This document shows, one piece after another, positions 1 to 11,700 of a stretch of 64,000 nt of DNA. How positions within the stretch are numbered: the stretch's first letter is position 1; each line of letters opens with the position of its first letter. The position numbers were made by a program, and so were the translations under genes. Location of the stretch: positions 110,753,469 to 110,817,468 of the forward strand of contig CM043951.1 of NCBI GenBank assembly GCA_014529385.2, given 5' to 3'. This stretch comes from Adiantum capillus-veneris (taxonomy: Eukaryota; Streptophyta; Polypodiopsida; Polypodiales; Pteridaceae). The notes beneath the pieces were generated by a model. The model did no database searches. It saw only the letters and a list, made by a program, of their open reading frames with translations, and was not told where the DNA came from.

Positions 1-1858
1 CTTTCATAGGCAATGACATGGCCTTCTTGCATTAAGACCGCACCCAGACTACGACCACAAGCATCACAATATACTTCAAATGACTCTGCAAGTCCGGCAA
101 AGTCAAAATTGGTCCTGTAGTCAATTTCTCTTTCAATGTCTGAAAGGTAGTCACCTTTGTGGGTCCCCACGAGAAAGGGACTCCTTTCTGTGTCAAAATA
201 TGCAAAGGGGAAGCAACCTCGGCAAACTTTCTAATGAACCAGAAAGACACTCCTTTTTGTGTCAAAATATGCAAAGGGAAAGCAACCTCGGCAAACTTTC
301 TAATGAACCGCCTATAGTACGAATTCTTCAACAAAAGGGGAAGCAACCTCTCCAAACTTTCTAATGAACCGCCTATAGTACGAACACAATCCCAAGAAGC
401 TTCTAACTTCATGGACATTCTTCAAATTGGGCCAATCGCGGATAGTCTCTATCTTGGCTGGATCCATTTGCACTCTTGCTGCCGAGACAATGTGTCCCAA
501 AAAGTGTATCTCTGGTAGGAAAAATTCACTTTTCTTCACATTAATCACCAACTTGTGATTTCGTAATGCCTGAAAGACTTGAAGCAGATGATCTCTATGT
601 TCTGCCTCATATTTGGAGAAAACAATGACGTCGTCAAAGAAAGTGTCAACAAATAGTCTGTACTCTCTAAAAATCCTGTCCATCATCCGATTAAATGTCG
701 CAGGAGCATTGGTTAAGCCAAAAGGCATCACAAAAAACTCAAATAACCCAAAAGTCGTCCGAAAGGCTGTCCTGTAGACGTCTCCCGTCACGATTCGAAT
801 CTGCTGATATCCACTTTTCAAGTCGATCTTGCTAAAGCACGAGGATCCCTAAAGTCGGTCAAATATATCATCGATTCTAGGAATCGAAAATCTGTTCTTG
901 ATGGTGATTTTGTTGAGAGATCTATAATCGATGCACATTCTCCAAGATTCGTCTTTCTTCAAAACCAACAACAGTGGAGAGCAATATGGTGAAGTACTAG
1001 GCTGGACAAGACCCTTTTTCAAGAGGCCTTTCACTTGGTTCATAATTTCTTCATTCTGGGGTCGGCTCACACGATAAGGTGGCCGGTTCGGTGGTGTGCT
1101 TCCAGGTATTAGATCAATGGTATGATCCTCAGGGCGAGCGGGTGGTAACTTGAGTGGTAGGCCCTCTGAGAAGCAATCGGCATTAGAGTTGGCCTTCTTT
1201 ATCAAGTTCAAACATATTTGTCCTATCCTCATCACTCAACTCTTTCAAAAAGATCGAGTAAACAAACAAACTAGATTTCATTAATTTAGAAATAGCCGAA
1301 GCCGATACAATATGGACAGACTCACCCTTAAGTTTTACATCGAGTACAATGGTTCTGCCCTTCTCTATGGTCAAAGTCGCTTTCCTTGCCTGATAGTTGA
1401 CCACGGCGTTGTTCTTGTGGTACTACGAAATTCCCAAGAGAACATCACAACCTTCCAAAGGCATTATGTAAAAGTCCTCATGCCCCAAATACCCCTGACA
1501 ATGCAACCAAATTTTGCCAATGTGTAATGGCTACATCCCTGCTGGGTGCCGCTAGAACTGCCTCTGCTAGTGGTCCCATCCGATCGGTTGTGATCTCGAG
1601 CCACGCCACCAATTCCGGTGAAATTAAGTTGTCTTGGCTCCTCCATCGAAGAAGATCGGGGCTTCTTGCTCTTTTACTTTGCCCCAAGCTCGGCAAAGTT
1701 CTGTACTCTCGTCCATCGTGCTGGGGTCAGTATCCATGCAATCTGGAACCAGTCCTGTTTTCATCTTGCCTTTTCTTCCACGGTTCTCAGTTGCTCTCGA
1801 ACTCTCTGGCATGTCTTCATCCTTATCGTTCTGTTCTTTTGGTGCCTTTTTAGGGCAC
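1..1858 (-). mobile_element. Ty3/gypsy fragment B0 (gag end, protease, RT, RNase H start)
   Basis: Read on the minus strand, this is a Ty3 polyprotein cut by the window edge on the left and by an unrelated block on the right. From right to left it holds the end of gag, a protease with the intact motif IFFDGGAK near 1630-1655, an RT whose catalytic box reads FFDD near 640-650, the RT thumb and the start of RNase H. Several stops and frameshifts break it. It resembles the B elements of this window, but unlike them it keeps the protease active-site Asp. It is a pseudogene copy. The domain identity is secure; the element boundaries are not. Confidence 0.8.
181..386 (-). repeat. Three tandem copies of a 60-80 bp RT-thumb segment
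   Basis: The stretch ending in AACTTTCTAATGAACC recurs three times in a row, ending near 241, 307 and 370. The first two copies also share a TGTGTCAAAATATGCAAAGG block; the third is diverged at its left edge. The repeated DNA encodes the segment around FIRKFAEVASPLHILTQKG. Other copies in the window carry it once, so this is a local duplication inside a dead element. Confidence 0.8.
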
Positions 1859-2590
1859 GTTTTGCAGTTGCAGATCAGCCCGGTGTTAGCAGATTCACAA
1901 CAGATCCCCTAGCGTTTTTGCAACACACAGGAAATCAGCCTAGCGTTTTTGCATTTGCAGACTACCATCAGCATTTGCAGATTCCCAGCGACAAGTACCC
2001 CATCAGCATCAGCGTTTTGCATTTTCAGCAGTCAGACTCCGCAGTAGCAGCCCCAAACCTCGCAGATCTCACCTTCTCGTAGCATATCCTCGCCGCAAGG
2101 TCAGATCAGCGTGCGTTTGTAGATTCAGCCGGCTATTCGCAGATTTCAGCATCTGCGTTTTCAGCGCAACGTCGTCATGTCGTCATCATCGCCGTCGTCA
2201 CCGACATAGAGTCAGAATTCAGCAGATACAAAATTTGCAGATTTCAGCCCTCAGCGTTTTCAGTTTTCAGCCCATCTCGTCGTCGTCATCATCATCGGCA
2301 AGACCATTGCATTCAAACCATTGTAGAGATTTGTGCAATCAATATTAGACCGCTCTCTCAATAGAGTGTGGGGTCCTTGGGGGAGGGTTTGACAACATTT
2401 TGGTGTGGTATTCTTCTCTCTCTATCTCTCAGTCTCAACACCTTCATTCACAATGTCATTCATTTGTTTGTGATCATTTGCACTCTCTCACTAAAGGAAC
2501 GGAAGGCTCTCCCTTCCGTAAGTAAAAGGAACCCTTGAGCATAGTTCGGAGCACTCATTTTGAGCAAAGTTCAACATTCACTTCCGTTGC
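1859..2590. other. Unassigned LTR-like block with short degenerate repeats
   Basis: No coding signal. From about 1880 to 2290 variants of CAGCGTTTT, TTTGCAGATT and GCAGATTTCAGC recur many times. From about 2320 to 2590 the sequence looks like the end of an LTR and its leader (GAGGGTTTGACAACATTTTGG, then pyrimidine-rich DNA). It separates two pieces of Ty3 pol that do not belong together, so it may be an LTR or leader of another element. I found no second copy in the window. Confidence 0.35.
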
Positions 2591-3090
2591 ACATTACACG
2601 GCCAAAAGAAGTAACGCTCCACACCTTTCAAGGTTGTGTCGATGCCGCGGTGACCCATAAAAGGTGGACAATGGCACTCAGTCAGAACCTTTTCCCTCAA
2701 CGGCTGTGTGACGCATAACATCGTTTTCTTCATCAAGTAGGTATCCCGTATGGAATATTCCGCTACTACCTCCCCATTCTGTATTCGAGTGAATACATCG
2801 GAAAAATCCGGGTCCGTGGCGTACTGATGAAGCGTGTTCTCGAAGCTTCTATGATGAATCATTGAAGTAGCCAAGACAAGGGGCTTCCGAGACAAAGCAT
2901 CTGCCACCAAGTTTTTCAATCCCTGAACATAGACAATCTGGAAGTGAAACTCTAACAAGATGTTAGCCCACTTCATCTGCTTTTCCGAAAGTTGCTTCTA
3001 TGACAAGTAGCACAAACTCTGATGATCAGTGAAGACGGTGAAATCGGCTCCGAGTAGGTAATGTCACCATTGAGTAAGAGCATGGATCAT
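2578..3090 (-). pseudogene. Ty3 RNase H end and integrase zinc-finger fragment
   Basis: The minus strand encodes the end of RNase H (WANILLEFHFQIVYVQG, then NLVADALSRKP) and the start of integrase (HCPPFMGHRGIDTTLKGVER, then YFFWP). The integrase stops after this point at the neighbouring unassigned block. The protein is close to the B family but differs at many positions. RNase H continues to about 3090 in another frame. This is a fragment without catalytic integrase residues. Confidence 0.75.
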
Positions 3091-3228
3091 TGGGATTGTT
3101 GTGGAGCGGTAGAAGTTGATGCTTGATTTCCATACGAACGTCTGTCCTAGCAAGAATTTTGCCGAAAAGATTGTCGGCCTCGACGACGTCGATTAAAATT
3201 AGACCGATCATTTTGAAAATTTGGTCTA
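3091..3228. other. Unassigned spacer between two Ty3 fragments
   Basis: About 140 bp with no recognisable domain. It joins the RNase H/integrase fragment to a gag remnant of a different Ty3 family and may be a rearrangement junction. Confidence 0.3.
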
Positions 3229-4171
3229 CTATTCTGCACTCTGGACTCCAAACACTAGATCGGGACAAAGAACTAGCAGTTGATTAGGACTTTCAACCAC
3301 TGTGTGATCTGTTGCGTGAATAAGAGACGTCACACTGGTTTCGAAAAGGGGTACGGGATCCGCGACCAAACGGCAATCACCAGCTCGACCAAGCGGAAAG
3401 TGGTCTCTGCGAAAGTCACCTAACCATTCCACATATGAAATGGCATCCTCAACTGTAGGGGGGTTTGCCTTGTGTACATCATTGCGCAGGGTTCCATCGA
3501 CAAAAAAGTGCAATTTATCGTCGGGACTAATAGTCATTATCTCCAAGTTCAGTCGTTGGAATTGAGATATGTAAGTAGCCACAGAGCTTGTTTGCTTTAA
3601 GTGGCGCAACGCAGAACGTGCATGAAAATCAGCACTTGCTGGCACAAAGGCTTTGTACATTGCGTGCTTGAATTTTGCCCACGTCGGCGCTTGTTTTCCT
3701 AAGGCAACCTAATTTTGCCACCAAAGAAAGGCAGTGTCTTTCGGGAGGCTAGTAGCTAAAGCTACTTTTTTTGTTATGTTATGTCCAAGTTATTGAAATA
3801 ATTGTCCATTTTGAATATCCATTATTCAATCACCCGCTTATTGTGTCGACCATCATAAGGTTCGGGGGATTTTATGTCCACTTTTTTTAATATTAGATTC
3901 TATGATTAATGGAAATAAATATTTAAGTTTAGGATTATTAACCTCATCAGGTGGATCTGGCATGGCTTGATATTCCCCGCGCACTGATGATGTATTAACT
4001 GGCATCCTGCTGAGTTGTCGGGTATGTCAGGGCTTTGACTTCATTTGATAAGGACTGGAGCATGGACTCCAACTCAGCTTGTCGTGAAGCCTGGGCCTCA
4101 AACTGTTGTTGAATAGCGGCCAAGAGTGCGGCTCCGTCCACCTGTCCCTGCTGTGTCCCTGAGTCCGACAT
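3229..4171 (-). pseudogene. gag remnant of another Ty3 family (E)
   Basis: A minus-strand gag begins at an ATG at 4169-4171 (MSDSGTQQGQVDGAALLAA), runs through a Gln/Glu-rich helical segment and stops at about 3998. After frameshifts the retrotransposon gag domain follows: an LWWQN box near 3720, then KHAMYKAFVPASADFHARSA and YISQFQRLNLEIMTISPDDK. This is the usual order of a Ty3 capsid domain. It is clearly distinct from the A and B gags (no KFDTFSG box). Stops, frameshifts and the missing zinc knuckle make it non-functional. Confidence 0.75.
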
Positions 4172-4838
4172 GACGAGCTCACAGCTCGTATCGAGGCGAG
4201 GCTACAAAAGACCAACCTGTAGGCAAAGTAGGCGGTGTGTGGAGTGGCTCCGCGAACTTGGCAAATGCCAGGTCGTCCTCCGTGAAATCCTCGATCTCGT
4301 CGAGCTCTGGAGTCAGTGGAGTGTAATCTGGCACGACTTCCTCAGCGTGAAAAAGAACCAATGTGTGGAAAGTTTGGATCTCGGAGAGGTTATCCACGTA
4401 ACATGCCGGAATGTGGTGTGCGACAAATGGAAAATGAGTCAAAAGGAACTCGTAATGTGGTAACTTTGTTTGCTCGCATTGAATGGTGATCCGCCAAGCT
4501 GACCACCTCTAGAACCCGAAATGGCGTTGCGAGATGTGAACCAGGTACTCTCTTTTTGAAGGATTAGGGAGTTCGAGAGAGTACGTGGGAGATGAAATCT
4601 CCATGGGAAGAGCAAAGTTGGGACAGGTATTTCGGCGAGTTTCGGCACAGGAGAATCTGGAATCTCAATAATTTCGGGTTCGAGGGTATCGGGTATTGTG
4701 ATAATCTCTCGGGGAGCAGGATTTTCGGGAAGGATTTCCTCCGGGACTTTGTCAATGTAAGAGAGGAAAGGTAGAATCACGTCAAAGTCCTCCTTGGCCA
4801 TGAGCCGTTGCGAAAGAATGCAAGGGAAACCGAGTGTA
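4172..4838 (-). other. Unrecognised acidic, Pro-rich reading frames upstream of gag E
   Basis: Two overlapping minus-strand frames (about 4439-4838 and 4179-4442) encode acidic, proline-rich sequence such as EEILPENPAPREIITIPDTL and VVPDYTPLTPELDEIEDF. The second leads directly into the start of gag E. It could be an N-terminal or leader ORF of the same element. I recognise no family. The right end is the target site of element B1. Confidence 0.35.
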
Positions 4839-4843
4839 GCAGG
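4835..4843 (+). repeat. First 9 bp of a C-type LTR, cut off by element B1
   Basis: TGTAGCAGG at 4835-4843 continues after B1 at 17994 (CTACAGTGTC...). Once B1 and one copy of its target duplication are removed, the joined sequence matches the beginning of the C-element LTR (sense strand of 49374-51171). Confidence 0.6.
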
Positions 4844-5388
4844 TGTAACAGACTTGGACACTCCAAGTAAAGAATCAATCACGATAGCACCAAATAACCA
4901 CTTCAAAACAATTCACAGATCACAATAGATTTGCACTGGCCCGTCGGCGGAGTTCCGTGCCTAGAGATATTGGCCCCAAAGACTGGCGCCCCTTTCGGTA
5001 TTTCTTTTTGTATTAATGAGTTCAAAGTACAAGAGAGTGGCTCGGGTTTCACTCTCAGACTCTGCGTCCAGATGCTCTGAGAAGTGAGGCCCTCACCACT
5101 AATTTAAAGGTTACAAGGGATGCCCAAAAGCAGAGCCCCAAAAGCTTGAAATCAAAAGCAAATTCTCTCTCTCTCAATGAGAGTTAAAATAAAGCAATTC
5201 AACTCTCTTTCTCTCATCCAAAATCTTTGCGTAACAAAAGCTGGATTTGCGTCGCTCATTTTTCCCCCCACCTCCGCGATTTCCGGAAATTAGGGTTTCT
5301 GGCGGAAATTAGGGTTTGCAGGAATTTTAGAGTTTTTGGCAGAAATTAGGGTTTTTGTTGTTCGTAGCCACGTCATCACTTTGTGGCA
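4844..5388 (-). repeat. 3' LTR of B1
   Basis: 545-bp LTR ending in TG...CA style. Its sense-strand U3 has telo-box motifs (AAACCCTAA, seen as TTAGGGTTT at about 5290-5360). It carries the conserved core with GGGGCGCC (at about 4980-5015 on the plus strand) and is followed by a polypurine tract. The plus strand reads tacccccctctt just to the right. Confidence 0.9.
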
Positions 5389-5400
5389 TACCCCCCTCTT
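5389..5400 (-). other. Polypurine tract of B1
   Basis: AAGAGGGGGG on the minus strand, immediately before the 3' LTR. This is the plus-strand DNA primer of reverse transcription. The same motif precedes the 3' LTR of A, B2, B3 and B4. Confidence 0.85.
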
Positions 5401-5935
5401 GAAAGCATTGTAAACGACCGCGATTACGCTTGCAAAACCGACAAAAGCCATAAACCGTCTTAGCAGACACTGATTGTTAGTACCTACGTACTAGGAACAC
5501 ACATCTAGCACATGTACAAAATCGACAGTCACATCACACGACATCACAGGACATCACCAGACATCACAGGACATCACATGACATTCAACATTCATTCGGA
5601 TCTTAGACCATGATTTATCAGCAATGTAGCTAGCAATCACATCTAGGTCCAATCGGGACCTCATCGATGTCCGATTGACTAACCCGTATTGCAACCATGT
5701 CTATTCGAGATCAATCAGACCAAAATGTTGCAGTCATTTTGTCTATCAGTTCCTGCACTCAAAAGAAGTCAAGAACAAATCAATATCATTATCAGGAATT
5801 CCATTTCATAAAGTCATCTAGCTGAATACTGTCAGCTCTCAGTATCCCTGAAGCTCAAAGAGACATCAGTGACTTTAGTATCAAAATCAAGGCATCTGTT
5901 GACAAAGGAGCGGAGTAACTCCGCTCTTGTGCATC
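5401..5935 (-). other. B1 3' untranslated spacer with 10-bp tandem repeats
   Basis: Non-coding stretch between pol and the 3' LTR, conserved in all B elements. At 5533-5585 a 10-bp unit close to ACATCACAGG is repeated about five times. The corresponding places in B3 (near 37540), B4 (near 43085) and B2 (near 30705, opposite strand) carry fewer units. Confidence 0.7.
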
Positions 5936-7205
5936 CCACTGCACCAGATCTTCGGCCAAGCTGAATTTCTAGGTTCTGTTTGGAGTAGACTATGCTAAAC
6001 CAAAACATCGAGGTAAAGTTTCACAATCCGAGGAGTATCTGCTAGGTCCTCTTCCTCCATCCACTTCGCATCAAATGCAGGAAAGTTCTTGAACTTAACC
6101 AAGAACCGACTTCGGACTTTACCTTTAGTCTTCGTATCCTTATGTGCCAAATCTGTTTAGGAACAAGGATCTCCTCGTTTTCTTCCACTTCGGGTTGCTC
6201 ATCAAGCTCCCCATCATCAGACATATCTCGCTTAACAGGTTTCAAGAGACTCACATAGAATGCATTGTGAATCCTCCAAGTATCTGGCAGTTTCAATCGA
6301 AAGGAGACATCATTTATCTTTTCAGTGATTTGGAAAGGTCCGTAGTATCGCATACTAAGCTTTGGAAAAAGCCTCTCCTTTCCCTTTTTCTTTCGTAGGC
6401 GTGCCTTCTCAAAACGTAAGAGCACCCAATCATCCTCCTTCAGTTTCAAGTCGCGACGATGGCGATCCGCTGCCTTTTTCTGTCGTTCTTGAGACTTCTG
6501 CAAAGTCTCGCGAACCTTGGCAAAAGCCGTATCCAAATCTCGCGAATATTCATCCGCTTCAAATATCTAATCTTTCGTGCTCAGGAAGGATGGAACCTTT
6601 GCAGCACTTTCAACAATCTTGAAACGACGTCTTCCCCGTCGAAGAGTGTATCTTGTTATTGTAGGCAAATTCCACCAAAGGTAAGTTCTTTTCCCATTGA
6701 GTCTTCTGATCCGAGATACAAGACTTCAATAAATCTAAAACCACTGAATTGGCAATCTCAGATTGCCCGTCAGTCTACAAGTGGAACGATGACGAGAACT
6801 GCAACCGCGTGCCAATGTTCTCCCAAATTGCCTTCAAAAACAAACTCATAAATCTTGGGTCTCTGTCGGAGACAATTGTCTCAGACGTGCCATGTAATCG
6901 GAAAATCATCGCGATCATTTTGTGTTCTCGTGAGATCAAAAATGAAATCCATTTCAATATTTTCCCCGGGGCGGGTGGGTATGGGTAAAGGCTGTAACAA
7001 TCCCTGTGCCTTATGCCTGTCAAACTTGACCTTCTGGCGTACTGCGCACAACTCTTCCACATCTTTTTTGAGTCTCGGCCAAAAGAAGTATCTCTCTACC
7101 CCTTCATGGTGGTAGCAATGCCGCGGTGACCCGTAAAAGGTGGACAGTGGCATTCAGTTATAACCTTTTCCCGCAACGGCTGTGTAACGCACAACATAGT
7201 CTTTC
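5936..7205 (-). pseudogene. B1 integrase and C-terminal pol, left of the A insertion
   Basis: The minus strand encodes the integrase zinc finger (GVERYFFWPRLKKDVEEL), the start of the core (MDFIFDL) and, after a deletion of about 100 bp, the region before the second catalytic Asp. Then come the GPY/F-type segment ([20 protein letters not shown] near 6330) and the start of a chromodomain. The deletion near 6905-6925 removes the stretch from about GIWTAIDRFSKQ to the FVAQIF box and shifts the frame; B2 has the same junction. Stops add to the damage. Confidence 0.8.
7201..7205. repeat. Target-site duplication of A, left (CTTTC)
   Basis: CTTTC here and at 15554-15558 flank element A exactly. Removing A and one copy restores the B1 integrase sequence. 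Confidence 0.95.
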
Positions 7206-8686
7206 TGTCACGAGGACGTGGCAGTTATTAACCATGTCACAGAGATGTGGCAACTGCTAACCTTGGTTGTTGGTTTCTTTCCAATGGGGTTTATTTTATT
7301 TATTTTGAGACCCTCTTTTTGAAGTAGCAAACGGTCGGACATTGTATGGCCAATGTGAACGGTAGATTCACCCGCAGACGGGAAGTGGTCGGCACTGGAA
7401 TTCGTATGGTAAGAGGATGTCTAGGCTCATAGCAAGATCATATAGGTCCCCCCGTTGCACTTAGCAAGTTGGTGGATACTAGGAAGTGAACTCAATTAAG
7501 GCGTAAAGTCAAGGTGGGACTACCAACAAAAAGTATCCGACAGTTGGGCCACATTGCATTTTTGGATGCGGTCCCAATGAGGATAGATGGTCAGAAGACC
7601 AGTGGGAGCCCAACGGAAGCATCTCCTAAAATTTAGGGAACTGCTATTTTGGGCCACGAAATGTGTTCGCGTCATTACCTTCGGTATGACTAGGGGAACA
7701 CTTTACAACTCTGCCGCGAAGTCAACTGACGCACCAGTTGAGATATTTTTAGCAGGGAAAGCCCAAACTCGGAAACTAGGCGACGTGTCAGCTTGTGAGC
7801 GATTCTGCCACTCTGGGAGGCAAAAACGAGCTGCATATCATCAAAGGGGGCGCTATTTTCAGCCACAGGCGGATTGTAACAGGTACAGAAGCTATGGAAT
7901 GCTTACCTTGCCCTCTATGCACAATATGGTGACGGGAGTGATGCCCCGCACGCTACATACTGCTCTCTTTCTCCCCTACGTGCAGTTATGTGATGCCCCA
8001 CAAGAGGGCTACTCATTTGATTGATGTACAGTTGTGTGGGTTCATGCTTTTGTGCTGAGGCAAGAGCCTCCTTGAGCAGGAACAGGGGTAGCTAACTGCT
8101 GCTCCAAAGCAGGCACTGGTGAGGGTCATAACCTCACCGTACAGGTGCAAAATCAGCGCTGTGTATGCGCTGTAATTTGACTGTTTTTCAGCCATACGGA
8201 CGCCAGGATCATTGGGAATCGTGCCCCACTGGCAAAGGACAGTTAGGGGACTGTTTGGGGCTGAAAACAGGGCAAAAACCAGTAAATACAGCGTGCTGAA
8301 TTTACTGTTTTTGGACAGGAATCAGAGGGTATACGATAGTGCAAGCGAGTTCCAGCAGGGGAATTGGTTTCGCGCAAGTTTTGGGGTTGTTATGCTGCCG
8401 AAATTTGGCCAAATCAAATGGTATCTAGGTGGATACACGTGAAGGATTCCCAGGACCTTACCTTGTAATTTACCCTCCTAAAGAATAAAGAAATACCGAA
8501 AGGGGCGCCAATTTTGGGGCCTACAGGTTGTCGGCGTCTGCTCGGAGCATTCTAGCTTCCGAGCCGTTTGTGAGTTGAAGTGTTAACTCCCGTCGCAGGT
8601 TCTCTTTGCAAAGTGCTCTGTGTGTGTGTATAAAGTAAAGAATTTCGGGTGAAAGCCAACGCCTACCGCCCTACGGGCCGGTTTCA
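7206..8686 (+). repeat. 5' LTR of A
   Basis: Starts TGTCACGAGG and ends CCGGTTTCA. The reading frames inside it (for example 7587-8024) have no known domain; they recur in the other LTR only because the LTRs are copies. The conserved core shared with B LTRs is at 8487-8521. Confidence 0.96.
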
Positions 8687-8703
8687 TGGTTCCATCGCCG
8701 GGA
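8687..8703 (+). other. Primer binding site of A
   Basis: TGGTTCCATCGCCGGGA directly follows the LTR. It starts with TGG as expected for the complement of a tRNA CCA end. It does not match the initiator-Met site used by the B family; from memory it is closest to a plant tRNA-Glu 3' end with about two mismatches. The tRNA identity is tentative. Confidence 0.65.
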
Positions 8704-8784
8704 TATCAATCACTTTTTCCTCAAAGAGTGAGCCTGGATTGTTCAGGGTAAAGACACACAGTGCAAGAACGCGGGGATTACACT

Positions 8785-11700
8785 ATGGCCGACAAGGGGA
8801 AGGGAATTATGGAAGAGGGTTCCTCTCCAAAGGACAGGCAGGAGATTCCTATGGTTTTTGAGATTGGCGAGAGCTCACGGCCCCGTCAGTCTGTACCTCC
8901 TGTCAACGTGAATGTCTCTCCAGTAGTACAGGGCTTTATGACAGGGCAACTTGAGGATGATGCGTTTAAGACTCAGTTAGTTGCCGCGGTGAATGTCTTT
9001 TCGCAACTGGTGCAGAATCCGAGGTTTATGGAATTCTTACAAGCGCCACCAGTGCAACAGCAAAATAGGCAACCTACGCCGCGTACGGAGCTTGTTGAAG
9101 CTCAAGCCCAGGTACTTCATGAGGCGCAGGAGGAAAGGGAACACTCACATGTTGCGGAGTCGGGGGCTCCAAAGCAGGTTCCTCCCGTACTTGAACAGGT
9201 GGCTAGAACGCCTATTCCACAGGTTATGCCAGTTCAGCCCGCCACCTTTCAGAGCGAGCATGCTGTCTTGAATGGACAGGGAGCTGGATACCAGGCTATG
9301 CACTCAGTTTTTCCACCACCCACGGTACATCCTGGGTATTTCGGGGGTGGATCAGTGTTCCAAAGTATGGCTGGTTATGCGTCTGGAAGTCAGCCGTACA
9401 TGCCAGGAACAGTGTTCGGGGGTATGCAAGGCATCATGCCCAACCCCATGTATGGTACTATCGGCATGCAGCAAGGTTTCCACGGCAACCAGGGCCAGTT
9501 TGGGGTGCCACAGGCTCATTTTGGCATGGCTGGTTTTTCTGGACAGCAGCCAGATATCGCACCTCTGACGCAAAATGTGAATGGCCAACACGTGCCGATC
9601 ATGCCTAGTACAGTGCCCATGTTGCAGACCATTCCGTATGACAATTTGGGGGCACTAGAGAAGCCGAAGGCTTACAAAGAAGGTGGTGCAGCGGTAAAGT
9701 TCAGTACCTTCAGTGGTTTCGAGGACAAGACAAAGGCACTCACTTTCCTCCAGCAGTTTGATACAGCTTATGCGGGAGGGAATTTTACAGAGGCCTCGAA
9801 GGTCAGGAAAGCTGCCACTTTCTTAAAGGACAATGCGCTTACATGGTGGACGACATTGTTAATGCAAGGACAGGCACCCGCCACTTGGGTTTACTTCAAG
9901 CAAATGTTTGCATCTGCTTGGCTATCAAATGAATTTGAAGCCGATGTCCTGACAGATTGGCACCAGCTTACAGCAGCTTCGTGCAAGAGCTTGCTGGAGT
10001 ACAATAGGAGGTTTTGTAAAGCATTACTCTCAGTGACCTCCTACAGATTTGTGCCATTGACAGAGCAGATAGAGAAGTATTGTTGTGGGCTGCCTAAAGG
10101 GCTTCGCGATTACTGTACAAAGAATAGAGTGGCTACCCTTACTCAGCTTATGGAAGTTGCGAACACTGGTCTTGCCCTGTTGAAAGGAGAGGACAGTGGA
10201 TTTCCGAGCAGTGATAAAGGAGGGCAGCAAAAGAAAAATTCAGCGAAGAAGCCCTTTGTGAAGACGGCTCCTGATGCGTCACAGGGGTCAGAAAAGGCCA
10301 CCAAGGACAAGGATTCAGCTGGGACTTCTGGAGCGCAAGCAAAGAAACAGAAAAGGAAGCCTTTTGTGCGCAAGTCGCTCGAGGAAAAGAAGGTTCTAAT
10401 GGCTGAGAACAAATGCTTTATATGCGAGCAGCCTAGTCACTTTTCTATCAATTGTCCACAAAGGAAAAGGCCAGCTGACTCAGAGGATAAAGAAGACCAG
10501 AAAGGCAAGAAGCCAAAATCCACGGCAGGTTTAGTGCCAGACATGGTGGGTGACAGACCCAACACAGATGCCAGTGAGTTATGCAGGGCATGGGGTAAAG
10601 TTAGGGATCAGACGGCACTCATCTTCTTTGATCCAGGTGCCAAAGCCAACTTTATCTCACCAGAGTTAGCTATGAAGCTCGGCATCAAAGCTGAAGAGAT
10701 GGGGTACACAGCAGAGGCAGGGTTGGCATGTCCTGGCCACTCAGAGTGTGTTACTCCCATCATTGGAAAACTGCGTCTGCATATTCAGTCGTATGTGGAC
10801 ACTGAAGAGTTTTACATCATGCCGCTGGAAGGTTGTGACGCCTTGTTGGGGATCCCGTGGATGTTCCGAGTGCATGGAGTCTTGGATGCCTACAACAAAA
10901 AGATCACTGTACAGCATAGGGGCAAAACTCACATCTTGGATGTAAAGCTTAAAGGAGAGTCAGTCCCTATTGTATCTGCTTCTGCTATCACTTCTGTAAT
11001 AAAGAATCATCTTTCTGTGTACTTGATTTTTGCACGTGATGTCTCAGATAGGGATCAATCAAATTTATCTGTGTTAGATAAAGAAAGGTTAGCATTTTTG
11101 CAAAAGTTTAGTGACTGTTTTTCTGATTCATTACCGTCGCAATTACCGCCAGAGAGACCTGAGGACCATCGGATAGATTTGGTGCCAGGGTGTAGCCCAC
11201 CAAATAGACCTCCCTACAGGGTTAGTGCGGCACAGCAGAAAGAGATTATGGGCCAGGTTGAGGAGTTATTAGAGAAGGGGCTGATTCAGCCTAGTTCTTC
11301 ACCCTTTTGCTCCCCAGTGCTCCTAGTGCAGAAGAAGGACGGCTCATGGCGCATGTGTATTGATTACCGTGCGTTGAATAAGAATACCATCAAGAATAGG
11401 TTTCCTATTCCTCGCATTGATGATATTCTCGATCGTTTAGAGGGTGCTGCAATTTTCAGCAGGATAGACCTGAAGAGTGGGTACCATCAGATTCGTATAA
11501 GCCCAGAGGATGTGCACAAGACTGCGTTTAGAACGACATTTGGTCTTTATGAGTTTCTAGTGATGCCGTTTGGGCTAACAAATGCTCCAGCCACGTTCAA
11601 CAGAATGATGGACCGGATTTTCCGCTCGCATCAACAGTTTGTTGGAACATTCTTCGATGACATGATTGTGTATTCGAAGAATGAAGAGGAGCATAGGCGT

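Noticed and set aside
4172-4838. Endogenous pararetrovirus (caulimovirid) for the acidic Pro-rich frames
   Set aside because: No movement protein, coat or RT boxes of that family; the frames lead into a Ty3-type gag instead.
7587-8024. 145-codon frame in the 5' LTR of A, repeated at 14454-14891
   Set aside because: It is conserved only because both LTRs are copies of one sequence. No domain, and non-coding LTR context.
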